Below, in pieces: positions 42,351 through 51,637 of a DNA stretch of 64,000 nt. The notes under the pieces are model-generated. The model made no database searches. It was not told where the DNA came from and saw nothing but the letters and a program-made list of their open reading frames with translations. Position 1 is the first letter of the stretch; every line of letters begins with the position of its first letter. The position numbers and the translations under genes were made by a program. The DNA comes from Chitinophagaceae bacterium (GTDB lineage: Bacteria; Bacteroidota; Bacteroidia; Chitinophagales; Chitinophagaceae): NCBI GenBank assembly GCA_024103425.1, contig JAGFIS010000039.1, forward strand, positions 1 through 64,000. Reading direction: 5' to 3'.

Positions 42351-42393
42351 CCATTAGTTTTTTTCTGCGAGAAAAATCTTTAAGCAGTATTTT

Positions 42394-43098
42394 TCACGGA
42401 CAAGAGACAGCATTTGCGTGGTTAAGATGTGGGCTGATCAGGGGAATGTGCAGATCCATACCGCGCAAAATCAACAGTACACCCATAATTGCCAGCATAT
42501 AGGGGAGCGCTTTCCGGATTTTATTTCTTACCGGAACGGTAATCCATCCTGCAGCATAAGAGGCCATAATCATTGCGGGCAATGTGCCTGCGCCGAATGC
42601 TGCCATAAAAACCGCACTGTAGGTGATGTATCCCGTGGCGATTGCACCTGCAAGGGCGATGTAAACCAATCCGCAGGGGAGCAGACCGTTGAGTGCACCT
42701 ATGAGAAAAAGTGTATGTTTCTTCCTGCTTTTAAAAAGCGGAGCCAGCCACTGGGTTACCCAAAGGTTCCATTTCGAAAAAGAAAATCTCTTCTTGCCGA
42801 TCTTGAAGTGGGTAACCTGTACGATAAATGAGATTACCAGAAGACTGCCCAAAATAATAGACAGCCATTGCTGCCAGCCGAAGAAACGGAAGCTGAGTCC
42901 GATCATCCCAAAGAAAACTCCTGCCAGTGCATAGGTCATGATGCGCCCCGTATTGTATAGCAAGATACCGTAGAGTTTTTGTATGCCTTTCAGGTGCTGT
43001 AAAGGGAGAGACAGCGCAATCGGCCCGCACATCCCCACGCAGTGAAAACTGCCGAGAAAGCCTAACGCCATTGCACTTATTATGAAAGTAACAATCAT
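42394..43098 (-). CDS. Sulfite exporter TauE/SafE-like protein of the cbb3 operon
   Basis: This 234-residue inner-membrane protein has about six helices. It starts with FLGSFHCVGMCGPIALSLPL, the Cys/His-bearing first helix typical of the short SafE-like/DsbD-related proteins, and has GALNGLLPCGLVYIALAGA later. Proteins of this type are regularly encoded at the end of cbb3 oxidase operons and are thought to help copper or heme delivery to the oxidase. The name sulfite exporter is only a family label. It lies 12 bases after fixH and ends the operon. Confidence 0.83.
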   Translation of the reverse strand: MIVTFIISAMALGFLGSFHCVGMCGPIALSLPLQHLKGIQKLYGILLYNTGRIMTYALAGVFFGMIGLSFRFFGWQQWLSIILGSLLVISFIVQVTHFKIGKKRFSFSKWNLWVTQWLAPLFKSRKKHTLFLIGALNGLLPCGLVYIALAGAIATGYITYSAVFMAAFGAGTLPAMIMASYAAGWITVPVRNKIRKALPYMLAIMGVLLILRGMDLHIPLISPHLNHANAVSCP

Positions 43099-43110
43099 CG
43101 GTTATCCCTG

Positions 43111-43602
43111 TTATTTTTCGACGAAGAAACTTTCTTCCTGATAATAATCTTTCCCGTTCATCTGCCAGTCGGCTTTCAGTTTGTAAATACCAGGCAGCAA
43201 CTTGTCTTTCTCAACACTGATTCTCCCATTTTCTGAAGACTGAATCGCCAGATGCAAGTCGTGCTTGCCTGAAGAAGGCCTGTACAACCAAAGGGTGCCC
43301 GAAGCGTTTTCAGCTTTGCATTCTTCAGGTAAATCGATGAAAAGGAAAGCATCATTCTGCCCTACGCGGATGGGCGATGAAAGAGTGGCCGTATTGCGTG
43401 CTGCTTCAAGCTGGCGGCCATATTGCAACTCCTGAGTGTAGTAATCTTCTTCTGCCATATCAAGACTTACTGTTGTTGTCTTGTAAACAAGGAACAGGAT
43501 AAACGAAGCCGCCACTATAAAGGTGATAGTGATGCCTGTCCCCCAGTTCCAGAAACCGTAGTTTTTTTCTTGTTTTGCTTCCATGTCAGGCGTTTTATTC
43601 AT
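43111..43602 (-). CDS. FixH-family protein (CcoH), cbb3 oxidase assembly
   Basis: The 163-residue protein has one N-terminal transmembrane helix (GITITFIVAASFILFLVYKT) and a periplasmic FixH domain (VSLDMAEEDYYTQELQYGRQ). It helps assemble or stabilise cbb3 oxidase. A longer frame starts at 43650, but residues before MNKTPDM would be read from within ccoG. ATG 43602 overlaps the ccoG stop by 8 bases; ATG 43608 is an equal alternative. Order ccoG-fixH is conserved in cbb3 operons. Confidence 0.85.
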   Translation of the reverse strand: MNKTPDMEAKQEKNYGFWNWGTGITITFIVAASFILFLVYKTTTVSLDMAEEDYYTQELQYGRQLEAARNTATLSSPIRVGQNDAFLFIDLPEECKAENASGTLWLYRPSSGKHDLHLAIQSSENGRISVEKDKLLPGIYKLKADWQMNGKDYYQEESFFVEK

Positions 43603-45034
43603 CGTCATCTCCGCGGTTAACAGGTCCCATAAAAGTTGAGGAAAGCACATTTACCAATTTCCCGTTTTCGTACAATCCTACCTTTACTTTCTGCTTCCTT
43701 TCTGTGATGTCTTTTGCAGGCTTCACGATAAAGAATGTTGCTGTAGCCTGCTTCTCAGGTTCGATCTTTACGATAGGTGTCCCTACGAGTTCGACTCTTC
43801 CGTTGAAATTCTCAGGTCGGATTTCTAATGTGTGTTCAGAAATTGATTTATTGATGAGCTTCAATGTATATAAATTGGTGATGCTGTCGGTCCCGCGCTC
43901 CTGGTACAACATACCCGAGGTACGCATCAGGGTGCCATCTACATTCTTACGCGTAACAAGCAGGGCTATAATTGAGATAATCAGCACCAATAATATGGCA
44001 GTATATCCCTTGAGCTTACCCGTAAATCTGAATTTCTTGCCTTCGGCAATATTATTTTCGGAGTCGTAGCGGATGAGTCCCTGAGGCCTTCCGGTCTTCT
44101 CCATTATGAAGTTGCAGGCATCGATACAAGCCGTACAGTTCACACACTCTAACTGAGTGCCGTTCCGGATGTCAATTCCCGTAGGGCATACATTCACACA
44201 CGCATAACAATCGATACAGTCGCCGGCTGCTTCGGGTTTAACTTTTTTGAACTTCTCTCTGGGTTCCCCCCGCTTGTAGTCGTAGGCAACTACGATACTG
44301 TTTTTGTCGAGCAATACACTTTGCAGCCTTCCGTAAGGGCAGATATTCGTACACACCTGCTCTCTTACGTATGCATACACCCCGAAGAAAACAAAGGTGA
44401 AGACCATAATGGCAATAAACCCGCCGATGTGCATACTGATAGGTTCAGTTACAATCTTATACAATTCATCTACCCCGATAATATAGCTCAGGAAAGTATT
44501 GGCAATAATAAAACTGAGGAGAAAGTAAATGCCATAACGAAGTGTGTATTTTCTGATCTTCTTGCCGTTCCACTCTGATCTGGCGAGGATACTCTGTTCT
44601 TTTGCGCTTCCCAATACGATGTAATCGACTCTTCTGAAGAGCATCTCCATAAAGATGGTTTGCGGACAAACCCACCCGCAGAATAGTCTTCCGAAGGCGT
44701 TGGTAAACAGTGCAATAAAGACAATGGCTGCCAGCATTATCAGTCCGAAGATGAAGAAATCCTGCGGCCAGAAAATAACACCGAAGATGATGAACTTCCC
44801 TTCGGGGAAATTAAACATCAACAAAGGCCTTCCATGCACCTTGATGAAAGGCGTGATGAAGAAAAGTGCATAGAAGAAGATGGCCACGGCTGCTCGGTAT
44901 CTGAACCACTTGCCTTTTGGTTTTACCGGATGAATCCATTTGCGTTTTCCATCTTGGGTAACTGTGCTCAGATGGTCTCGAAAGGATTCATCAACTAAGG
45001 TTCGTATGTCAATTATTTCATCAGTTCCGCTCAT
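43595..45034 (-). CDS. ccoG: Cytochrome c oxidase accessory protein CcoG
   Basis: This 479-residue membrane ferredoxin (FixG/RdxA) is implicated in copper reduction for cbb3 oxidase assembly. Several helices surround an FCGWVCPQTIFMEMLFRR motif (near 140). Two [4Fe-4S] clusters follow in DCIDCYACVNVCPTG and CVNCTACIDACNF (about 270-310). The C-terminal Ig-like domain is typical. Spacing of 12 bases after ccoP and overlap with fixH show operon membership. Confidence 0.93.
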   Translation of the reverse strand: MSGTDEIIDIRTLVDESFRDHLSTVTQDGKRKWIHPVKPKGKWFRYRAAVAIFFYALFFITPFIKVHGRPLLMFNFPEGKFIIFGVIFWPQDFFIFGLIMLAAIVFIALFTNAFGRLFCGWVCPQTIFMEMLFRRVDYIVLGSAKEQSILARSEWNGKKIRKYTLRYGIYFLLSFIIANTFLSYIIGVDELYKIVTEPISMHIGGFIAIMVFTFVFFGVYAYVREQVCTNICPYGRLQSVLLDKNSIVVAYDYKRGEPREKFKKVKPEAAGDCIDCYACVNVCPTGIDIRNGTQLECVNCTACIDACNFIMEKTGRPQGLIRYDSENNIAEGKKFRFTGKLKGYTAILLVLIISIIALLVTRKNVDGTLMRTSGMLYQERGTDSITNLYTLKLINKSISEHTLEIRPENFNGRVELVGTPIVKIEPEKQATATFFIVKPAKDITERKQKVKVGLYENGKLVNVLSSTFMGPVNRGDDDE

Positions 45035-45046
45035 TTTTGTCTTTTT

Positions 45047-46162
45047 TTATTTCATAGCTGTACCTGGCTCAACTTCTGCAGGCGCTTCACTATCGGTAGC
45101 TCCTTCTTTGTAGAGTTCGCCCTCAGGCTCTTTCGGGTTAGCCGGCTTGGTACCCTTCAGGCTATGTACGAAACTGGCTATCTGTTGGATCTGACGCGGA
45201 GTAAAAGTTTCTTTCCAGCTGATCATTCCTTTATCGGGTACTCCGTATTTAATGGTTTTAAAAATATCCTGGATGCTGCCACCGTGAATCCAATAATCGT
45301 CTGTAAGGTTGGGCCCCACAATACCACCTCCGTCAGTAAGATGGCAGGCGGCGCAATTTGCTACAAAGAGTTTTTGGCCTTCGTTCAGGTCGGCAGCGTC
45401 TGTAAGAAGTGTTACAGTGTTCTCATCTACGTTATTAGCTGAAGAGGCCATATAAGCCTTGATTTTTGCTTCAGCTTTTGTGTTGGCTATTTCCAGCTCT
45501 TTATATTGATTGGGAGCCGAGTGTGAAACAAAGTACACCCACAAATACACTACTGCAAAGATGCCGGAGATGATGAATCCCCAGTTCCACCACGGAGGGG
45601 TAGGGTTATCTAACTCCTGGATGCCGTCGTAGTCGTGCCCCATGTTGAACTGTTCTTCAGAAGCAGCATCTACTGTCTTTGTCCTGTTTAGTTTTTCGAA
45701 CCAAGAAAATTTCTTGCGAACGCTATCTGTTGCAAACGCTTTTTTACTGTCTTTCGTCAGCGCCCGGAAAAGAGTATAGTAGTAGAAGATAACAATCAGC
45801 TCGAGTACAATAACTGAAATGAGCAGAAACGAAGTTGTATTGTCCAGTCCGCCTATCCACCGCACAGATTGAGCGGCTGCTTCAGCCTCTTGTGCGAATA
45901 CAGCACCCGGAATCATAAGGGCAGCTATCAACAATACCGTCAGGGCTTTGGCTGTATTCTTTTTCTTATGCGGCTTTTGGATGGAATAAACAGACAGCAC
46001 TGCTCTTACCATGAAGAGGATGGCTACTGCCAGGATAGCGATAACGCTGAGCAGGACAATCGCTGCAGGTTCTGATGCTGAAGACACGGTCTTGACCCTT
46101 GCAAATGCTGGAAGGACGGGTACCAGCAGCATGAAGAATAAAAATATTTTCAGGTATTTCAT
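45047..46162 (-). CDS. ccoP: cbb3 oxidase CcoP-like subunit (monoheme cytochrome c)
   Basis: The 371-residue membrane protein has a signal-like helix and three transmembrane segments, including the CcoP N-terminal domain helix WWNWGFIISGIFAVVYLWVY. One cytochrome c domain follows, with heme motif CAACH (about 270-274) and GIVGPNLTDDYW. Proteobacterial CcoP has two hemes; a single heme and the extended N-terminus are the form seen in Bacteroidota. It would pass electrons to CcoO/CcoN. The tail is acidic and proline-rich. Confidence 0.9.
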   Translation of the reverse strand: MKYLKIFLFFMLLVPVLPAFARVKTVSSASEPAAIVLLSVIAILAVAILFMVRAVLSVYSIQKPHKKKNTAKALTVLLIAALMIPGAVFAQEAEAAAQSVRWIGGLDNTTSFLLISVIVLELIVIFYYYTLFRALTKDSKKAFATDSVRKKFSWFEKLNRTKTVDAASEEQFNMGHDYDGIQELDNPTPPWWNWGFIISGIFAVVYLWVYFVSHSAPNQYKELEIANTKAEAKIKAYMASSANNVDENTVTLLTDAADLNEGQKLFVANCAACHLTDGGGIVGPNLTDDYWIHGGSIQDIFKTIKYGVPDKGMISWKETFTPRQIQQIASFVHSLKGTKPANPKEPEGELYKEGATDSEAPAEVEPGTAMK

Positions 46163-46172
46163 ACTTTAAATA

Positions 46173-46334
46173 TTAGTCGTCTAAAGGAAGTCTTTTTATT
46201 TCGTTGATGGTTTTATTACTCTTAGAGAAAACCAGAATCGTGGCCAGGATAAAGATCGTCACAAACAGTACGAGTGTGATTATCGGATATATCTGTACGT
46301 TGTCGATGTCTTTTAGATAATTGATGAATTTCAT
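46173..46334 (-). CDS. ccoQ: CcoQ-like small cbb3 oxidase subunit
   Basis: A 53-residue single-helix protein (MKFINYLKDIDNVQIYPIIT, then LVLFVTIFILATILVF) lies exactly in the ccoQ position between ccoNO and ccoP, 18 and 10 bases away. It ends NEIKRLPLDD, like CcoQ/FixQ tails. It was too short for routine gene finding. Its identity rests on size, topology and position. Confidence 0.82.
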   Translation of the reverse strand: MKFINYLKDIDNVQIYPIITLVLFVTIFILATILVFSKSNKTINEIKRLPLDD

Positions 46335-46352
46335 AATCTGTAATTAACTGTT

Positions 46353-48548
46353 TTATCTGAACGGAACATCTTCCGGTTTTGCTTTTTTAATGTCTGTTCC
46401 AAGTCTTTGCAGGTAAGCAATCAATGCCACAATCTCATCGTTCTTGCTCACTTTGATCTTGTCTTTTGCAAGACTTGCCTTTATCTTTTCAGCTTGCTTG
46501 TCCATGTCGGAATTAGCTTCATTCTCGTATCCTGCGGGATAAGGAACACCTAACCTTTTCATGGCCTTAATCATTGCCGGGGTTTTAGACTTATCAATCC
46601 TGTCTCTGAAGAGCCAAGGGTATGCCGGCATCAATGAACCTGAGGTCATCAATGTCGGGTCGAGCATGTGGTTGTAATGCCAGCTGTCCGGATATTTACC
46701 GCCGATTCTGGCGAGGTCCGGTCCTGTACGTTTAGACCCCCATTGGAATGGATGATCGTAAACAAATTCACCGGCTTTGGAGTATTCTCCGTAGCGGGCT
46801 ACTTCATCTCTGAACGGGCGGATCATCTGTGAGTGACAGGAATAACATCCTTCTCTTACATAAATATTTCTGCCATGAAGCTCAAGAGGGGTATAGGGTT
46901 TTACTTCGGTAATGGTAGGAATGTTAGACTTCACGAGGAAAGTAGGCACCATTTCAACCAGGCCCCCGATACCGACAGCAATCAGCGAGAGGATAGTCAG
47001 TTGAACAGGCCTTTTCTCAATCCAACCGTGCCAGTGGCCTTTTTCTTCGGGCTGAATTTTCTTAGGCAGCGGAGCAGCCATAGCTTTTTCTTCTGCAATG
47101 AGTTTTCCTGATTTAACTGTCTTCCAGAGGTTCACAATCATCAGAATTACACCGGTGAGGTATAATGTGCCACCTACGGCACGTAACACATACATCGGTT
47201 GGATGGTAGTTACAGTTTCCATAAACTGATATTGCAGGATGCCTTCCGGAGTAAACTTCTTCCACATGAGACTCTGAGTGAGGGCAGCCCAGTAAAGGGG
47301 AATCACATAGAAAACGATCCCCAAAGTACCGATCCAGAAGTGGGTATTGGCCCATTTCTTAGAATATAGTTTTGTATTAAAGATTCTCGGCATTAGCCAG
47401 TAGAGCATTGCAAACGCGAGAAATCCATTCCATCCTAATGCACCTACGTGTACGTGAGCAACAGTCCAGTCGGTGTAGTGGCTGATGGCGTTCACGCTTT
47501 TCAGCGACAGCATTGGCCCTTCAAAGGTCGCCATGCCATAACAGGTGAGGGCTACCACCATGAATTTCAGAATAGCATCTTCGCGTACCCTGTCCCATGC
47601 ACCGCGCAGTGTCAGCAGTCCGTTGAGCATTCCGCCCCATGATGGGGCAATCAGCATTATAGAGAACACAGTCCCCAGACCCTGTGCCCATTCAGGAAGT
47701 GCTGTGTACAGCAGATGGTGTGGCCCTGCCCATATATAAATAAATATCAGTGCCCAGAAGTGGATGATGGACCATCTGTAAGAATAGATCGGCCTGTTAG
47801 CCGCTTTGGGAACGAAATAATACATCAGTCCGAGGAATGGTGTTGTCAGGAAGAACGCCACCGCATTATGTCCGTACCACCATTGTACCAATGCATCCTG
47901 TACTCCTGCATACCAGGAATAACTTTCTATCCAGGAGATGGGAATAGAGATGGAGTTTACGATGTGCAACATGGCTACGGCAACCCATGTGCCTATGTAA
48001 AACCAGATGGCAACGTACAGGTGAGAAACTCTTCTGTTGATGATGGTGCCCAGCATATTGATGCCGAAGATTACCCATAAAACAGTGATGGCGATATCCA
48101 GCGGCCATTCTAACTCGGCGTATTCCTTACCCTGAGTAAAGCCTGACCAAAGTGTGAGTGCTCCTGCGAGAATCAACAGTTGCCATCCCCAGAAGTGAAT
48201 CTTACTGAGTTTGTCGCTCCACATGCGGGCTTTAACCAATCGTTGCAGTGAGTAATACACTCCGCAGAAGATAGCATTGCCGACGAATGCGAAAATAACG
48301 GCATTGGTATGTACCGGACGCATTCTTCCAAAAGTTGTCGGTGCCCAGCCGAGGTTTACCTGGGGGAAAGCGATGGAGAAGGCAGCCCATAAGCCGGCTG
48401 TCATTCCGATAACTCCCCAGAAAATGGTCGCATAGGCAAATGAACGGACAATCTTGTTGTCGTAATAGAAGGTCTCCAGTTGGATGCCCGATTGAGCGGC
48501 ATCAGAAAGTGGTGTTTCACCGGAGGTCTTTTTTAATTCTGAGCTCAT
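46353..48548 (-). CDS. ccoNO: cbb3-type cytochrome c oxidase, fused subunits I and II (CcoNO)
   Basis: The 731-residue protein joins the catalytic heme-copper subunit CcoN (about 20-475, twelve helices, metal-ligand regions QWWYGHNAVAFFLTTPFLG and TDWTVAHVHVGALGWNGF) to the monoheme CcoO (about 520-731, heme motif CYSCH in REGCYSCHSQMIRPFRDE). It reduces O2 to water at low oxygen while pumping protons. Fusion of N and O is the common form in Bacteroidota. It lies 21 bases after ccoS and 18 before ccoQ. Confidence 0.96.
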   Translation of the reverse strand: MSSELKKTSGETPLSDAAQSGIQLETFYYDNKIVRSFAYATIFWGVIGMTAGLWAAFSIAFPQVNLGWAPTTFGRMRPVHTNAVIFAFVGNAIFCGVYYSLQRLVKARMWSDKLSKIHFWGWQLLILAGALTLWSGFTQGKEYAELEWPLDIAITVLWVIFGINMLGTIINRRVSHLYVAIWFYIGTWVAVAMLHIVNSISIPISWIESYSWYAGVQDALVQWWYGHNAVAFFLTTPFLGLMYYFVPKAANRPIYSYRWSIIHFWALIFIYIWAGPHHLLYTALPEWAQGLGTVFSIMLIAPSWGGMLNGLLTLRGAWDRVREDAILKFMVVALTCYGMATFEGPMLSLKSVNAISHYTDWTVAHVHVGALGWNGFLAFAMLYWLMPRIFNTKLYSKKWANTHFWIGTLGIVFYVIPLYWAALTQSLMWKKFTPEGILQYQFMETVTTIQPMYVLRAVGGTLYLTGVILMIVNLWKTVKSGKLIAEEKAMAAPLPKKIQPEEKGHWHGWIEKRPVQLTILSLIAVGIGGLVEMVPTFLVKSNIPTITEVKPYTPLELHGRNIYVREGCYSCHSQMIRPFRDEVARYGEYSKAGEFVYDHPFQWGSKRTGPDLARIGGKYPDSWHYNHMLDPTLMTSGSLMPAYPWLFRDRIDKSKTPAMIKAMKRLGVPYPAGYENEANSDMDKQAEKIKASLAKDKIKVSKNDEIVALIAYLQRLGTDIKKAKPEDVPFR

Positions 48549-48569
48549 TTAGACTGATGGTTTTTTGAA

Positions 48570-48725
48570 CTATGATTGTTTAGGTTTTGTGTCTTCGAAA
48601 AAAATCTGATGAGCAGGGCCGTAATCATCATCGTATTGACCGTCTTTAACAGACCAAATGAATGCAGCCACAAAAATGAGAGAAACCGTCAGGCTGGCCC
48701 CGAGCAGCAATAGCATCACGCTCAT
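48570..48725 (-). CDS. ccoS: cbb3 oxidase maturation protein CcoS
   Basis: The 51-residue single-helix protein (MSVMLLLLGASLTVSLIFVA, then AFIWSVKDGQYDDDYGPAHQ) matches CcoS: a short helix followed by WSVKDGQYDD. It helps insert heme and copper into CcoN. As first gene of the operon it lies 13 nt after the predicted transcription start. It was too short for routine gene finding. Confidence 0.9.
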   Translation of the reverse strand: MSVMLLLLGASLTVSLIFVAAFIWSVKDGQYDDDYGPAHQIFFEDTKPKQS

Positions 48726-48744
48726 ATCAGAAAATATTTAGCGG

Positions 48745-48752
48745 CAAACATA
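48745..48752 (-). promoter_or_regulatory. -7 promoter box of the cbb3 operon
   Basis: The minus strand reads TATGTTTG, an exact TAnnTTTG match, giving a predicted start near 48738 and a 13-nt leader to ccoS. Confidence 0.6.
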
Positions 48753-48775
48753 GTTTTCGCCTGCCTACTTTGGTA

Positions 48776-48787
48776 TGACAGCCGTCA
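48776..48787. promoter_or_regulatory. FNR/CRP-like palindrome upstream of ccoS
   Basis: TGAC-AGCC-GTCA is a perfect inverted repeat with a 4-base spacer, close to the FNR-type TTGAT-N4-ATCAA form. Its centre is about 43-44 bases upstream of the predicted ccoS transcription start, the usual place for activation by FNR-family regulators. The regulator gene is not in the window. Confidence 0.45.
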
Positions 48788-48915
48788 GGCTAAAACCTGA
48801 GGTCGGTCAGGATAACGCAATATTTATCCTTTGTTTATGCGTTATAATGACAGCCAATATTTCACATATTAAGGTTAGAGCTATACGAACACACCTGTTT
48901 CCTTCAGGTTTACCT

Positions 48916-48923
48916 TAATTTTG
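48916..48923 (+). promoter_or_regulatory. -7 promoter box for nadK
   Basis: TAATTTTG is an exact match; the predicted start near 48930 leaves a 14-nt leader before the ATG at 48944. Confidence 0.58.
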
Positions 48924-48943
48924 CTCATTAAACAGAGAGAAGT

Positions 48944-49819
48944 ATGAGAATAGCCGTGTACAGCCGTGATTTGGAATCAGACCAGTTGGAAGGGATGAAG
49001 ATGCTGTTGCAGGAGTTTAAACTCTATAATATTGAGCCGGTTATTTATCAGGATTTTTTCAATCTGTTTTACAGCGCTTTTCCTATCGGCGATAATATTG
49101 CCACCTTCAATAAGCCCGAAGACCTAAAAAATGTGGACTATATGATCAGTCTGGGTGGCGATGGTACCCTTTTGGACACAGTGACGTATGTAGCGGGAAG
49201 GGATATCCCTGTAATAGGAATCAACTACGGTAGGTTGGGATTTCTTGCTAATATCGGCAGGGAAGAAATCAGTTCGGCTATCAAATCCCTCCATCAGCGC
49301 ACTTTCATTTTAGACAAGCGGACGCTTGTGCATCTCGATGCAAATATTCCGCTGTTCGGAGGAGTTGCTTTCGGTCTGAATGAATTTGCGATTCATAAAA
49401 AAGATGCTTCGCCCATGATTAAAATTCACACGTATCTGAACGGTGAATTTTTAAATACTTATTGGGCAGACGGATTGATTGTCGCAACGCCGACGGGATC
49501 GACGGGTTATTCACTCAGTTGTAACGGACCGGTTCTGTTTCCCGACTCAAAGAGTTTTGTCATTACGCCGGTATCGCCCCATAACCTGAATGTAAGACCG
49601 ATTGTAGTGCCAGATACTTCTGTTATTTCTTTCGAAGTAGAAGGCCGTACAGACGGCTTCCAGTGTACGCTTGACAGCCGCCGCGAGATAGCACCGCTTG
49701 AAACTCTGGTGGCAGTACGCAAGGAAGCATTCTGCATCAGTCTTGTGCGTTTGAATGAAAATAATTTTTTGCAAACTTTAAGAAATAAACTTTCGTGGGG
49801 GTTGGACAAAAGAAATTAA
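48944..49819 (+). CDS. nadK: NAD kinase
   Basis: The 291-residue cytosolic enzyme phosphorylates NAD to NADP. The family motifs LGGDGTLLDTV (Asp in GGDGT), NYGRLGFLANI, ADGLIVATPTGSTGYSLSCNGPV and VVPDTSVISFEV are intact. Length is normal. It heads a plus-strand run in which the PorG-like gene starts 72 bases later, an order also seen in other Bacteroidota as far as I recall. Confidence 0.96.
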   Translation: MRIAVYSRDLESDQLEGMKMLLQEFKLYNIEPVIYQDFFNLFYSAFPIGDNIATFNKPEDLKNVDYMISLGGDGTLLDTVTYVAGRDIPVIGINYGRLGFLANIGREEISSAIKSLHQRTFILDKRTLVHLDANIPLFGGVAFGLNEFAIHKKDASPMIKIHTYLNGEFLNTYWADGLIVATPTGSTGYSLSCNGPVLFPDSKSFVITPVSPHNLNVRPIVVPDTSVISFEVEGRTDGFQCTLDSRREIAPLETLVAVRKEAFCISLVRLNENNFLQTLRNKLSWGLDKRN

Positions 49820-49891
49820 ATGGTATTTTTAACCCTTGAAAACAAGTACCTACTTCCCCTCAGGAATTTCTGTAAGTTTTTTACCACTTTG

Positions 49892-50752
49892 ATGAAAAAA
49901 ATATTTGCGATAGCCTTATCCCTTTTCCTGGGTATTCAATTCAGTGATGCTCAATGGGTGCCCGGACGCATGACTGAATACCAGTATGTTCAGGATGCTG
50001 AGTTTGGTATTACGGGCGGGGTAGCACATTACTTTGGCGACCTTAATAACCATTTTCAGATTAACCGGCCAAAGGCCGCTATCGGGGGTTTTTATAGAAA
50101 ACAGTTCGGGAATTATATTGCAGCAAGGCTGGCGGCACATTATTTACAGTTGGGTTATAGCGACAGGTACAATAAAAGTGATTTTGAGAAAGCGAGAAAC
50201 CTCAGTTTCAATACAAACGTATTCGAGGTAACCCTTCAGGGGGATTTTAACTTCTTTAAGTTTATCCCTTCAGACCCTAATCATGCCTTTACACCTTATG
50301 TGACCCTTGGTGTAGGTATATTTAGTTACGACCCTTATGCAATGCTCGAAGGAGAGAAGTATTATCTAAGGCCATTGCATACAGAAGGGCAGACCTTTTA
50401 TCAAAACAGAAAGCCTTATGGTACTATGGCATTGTGCTTTCCTCTTGGCTTCGGTATGAAGTATGCATTTACTGATAATCTGAGCGTATCATTTGAATTG
50501 GGATACAGGTTTACCGGTACAGATTACCTGGATGATGTCAGTACCACTTATGTTGGCATTGACAAGTTTCCAGCACCCGGAGGCGGAAAGAATGTAGCAG
50601 CATTGCTGCAAGACCGTTCTTATGAATTCGGAACTCCTATTGGTATCGAAGGACGCCAGAGAGGGTGGAGCAAACAGAAAGACCATTATATGATTGCTGA
50701 GGTGGGTTTATCCCTCAGTCTTACTTCGTACAGATGCCCGGATGCGAGATAA
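49892..50752 (+). CDS. porG: PorG-like (DUF6089) outer-membrane beta-barrel protein
   Basis: The 286-residue protein has a signal peptide (MKKIFAIALSLFLGIQFSDA) and a small beta-barrel. The N-terminal EFGITGGVAHYFGDLNNHFQ and the GYRFTGTDYLDDVSTTYV region match what I know of DUF6089/PorG proteins, which are outer-membrane parts of the type IX secretion system. A start at 49820 would give a non-signal N-terminus, so ATG 49892 is chosen. Location next to nadK supports the call. The core T9SS genes are elsewhere, so its role in this strain is inferred. Confidence 0.8.
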   Translation: MKKIFAIALSLFLGIQFSDAQWVPGRMTEYQYVQDAEFGITGGVAHYFGDLNNHFQINRPKAAIGGFYRKQFGNYIAARLAAHYLQLGYSDRYNKSDFEKARNLSFNTNVFEVTLQGDFNFFKFIPSDPNHAFTPYVTLGVGIFSYDPYAMLEGEKYYLRPLHTEGQTFYQNRKPYGTMALCFPLGFGMKYAFTDNLSVSFELGYRFTGTDYLDDVSTTYVGIDKFPAPGGGKNVAALLQDRSYEFGTPIGIEGRQRGWSKQKDHYMIAEVGLSLSLTSYRCPDAR

Positions 50753-50827
50753 TTTTTCCTCATTTCCTGTGCCGGAAGAGATTATCCGGGACGAAGAATA
50801 GAAATTCAGTTAGTAATTAAGAAATAA

Positions 50828-50835
50828 TAATTTTG
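50828..50835 (+). promoter_or_regulatory. -7 promoter box for the DUF4290 gene
   Basis: TAATTTTG is an exact match. The predicted transcription start (about 50842) lies after an in-frame ATG at 50840, so the next ATG at 50858 is the likelier start. Confidence 0.55.
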
Positions 50836-50857
50836 TGCGATGATTAATTTTGAAGAG

Positions 50858-51499
50858 ATGGAGTACAATACTACACGTGAACAACTTGTGATTCGTGAAT
50901 ATGGCAGGCATATTCAGAAGATGGTTGACTATGTGATGACCATCGAAGACCGCGAAAAGCGTACACGGAATGCCCACACGATAGTCGAACTGATGGGATT
51001 TCTGAATCCGCAGTTGAAGACAGTAGAAGACTATAAACACAAATTGTGGGATCATCTTTATCTGATCAGCGACTTTAAACTCGATGTTGATTCTCCGTAT
51101 CCGAAACCGGTAAAGGAAGAGTACATTGAAAAGCCTAAACCTATGGCTTATCCGAAAACGAGTCCGGCATACAATCATCTCGGTAAGAATCTTGAGACAT
51201 TGATTAATAAAGCAATGAATGAGGAGGATGAGGAGAAAAGACAGGGCCTTGCCAACGCGATAGCTTACTATATGAAGCTGACATACAGCAACTGGCATAA
51301 GGAACTTGTACACGATGATAATATTCAGACAGAATTAATGGCGATTAGCGACGGTAAACTGGAGTTTGATACCAAACTGAACATTAAACATCGTGCTTCT
51401 AAAGACAAAGAAGATTTCGTTAGTAATATTGGCAAGAAGAAGAGCCATTCCCGCAACAGGAACGGTCGTAATCGCAAACACGGCAAGAAGAAATATTAA
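50858..51499 (+). CDS. DUF4290 domain protein
   Basis: The 213-residue cytosolic protein starts MEYNTTREQLVIREYGRHIQ, the usual start of the Bacteroidota-specific DUF4290 family. A helical domain follows and the C-terminus is strongly basic (GKKKSHSRNRNGRNRKHGKK), suggesting nucleic-acid binding. The function is unknown. The start is set by the promoter box at 50828-50835. It lies between the PorG-like gene and gmk; the family is often near murA and gmk-region genes, but I cannot confirm that here. Confidence 0.85.
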   Translation: MEYNTTREQLVIREYGRHIQKMVDYVMTIEDREKRTRNAHTIVELMGFLNPQLKTVEDYKHKLWDHLYLISDFKLDVDSPYPKPVKEEYIEKPKPMAYPKTSPAYNHLGKNLETLINKAMNEEDEEKRQGLANAIAYYMKLTYSNWHKELVHDDNIQTELMAISDGKLEFDTKLNIKHRASKDKEDFVSNIGKKKSHSRNRNGRNRKHGKKKY

Positions 51500-51637
51500 A
51501 ATTACTTCCGGTTTTAAAGGCTTACAAGACTGTTTGCATCTATATCAGCATAAAAGAAATTCACTCGAAGTTGCCTGCATTCAGAGATATTTGCATTTTA
51601 GTCGGGTACAGATATGTTAATTGCGTAAACCAAGAGA

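Noticed and set aside
49820..49891. Longer PorG-like start
   Set aside because: Would bury the clear signal peptide that begins at ATG 49892.
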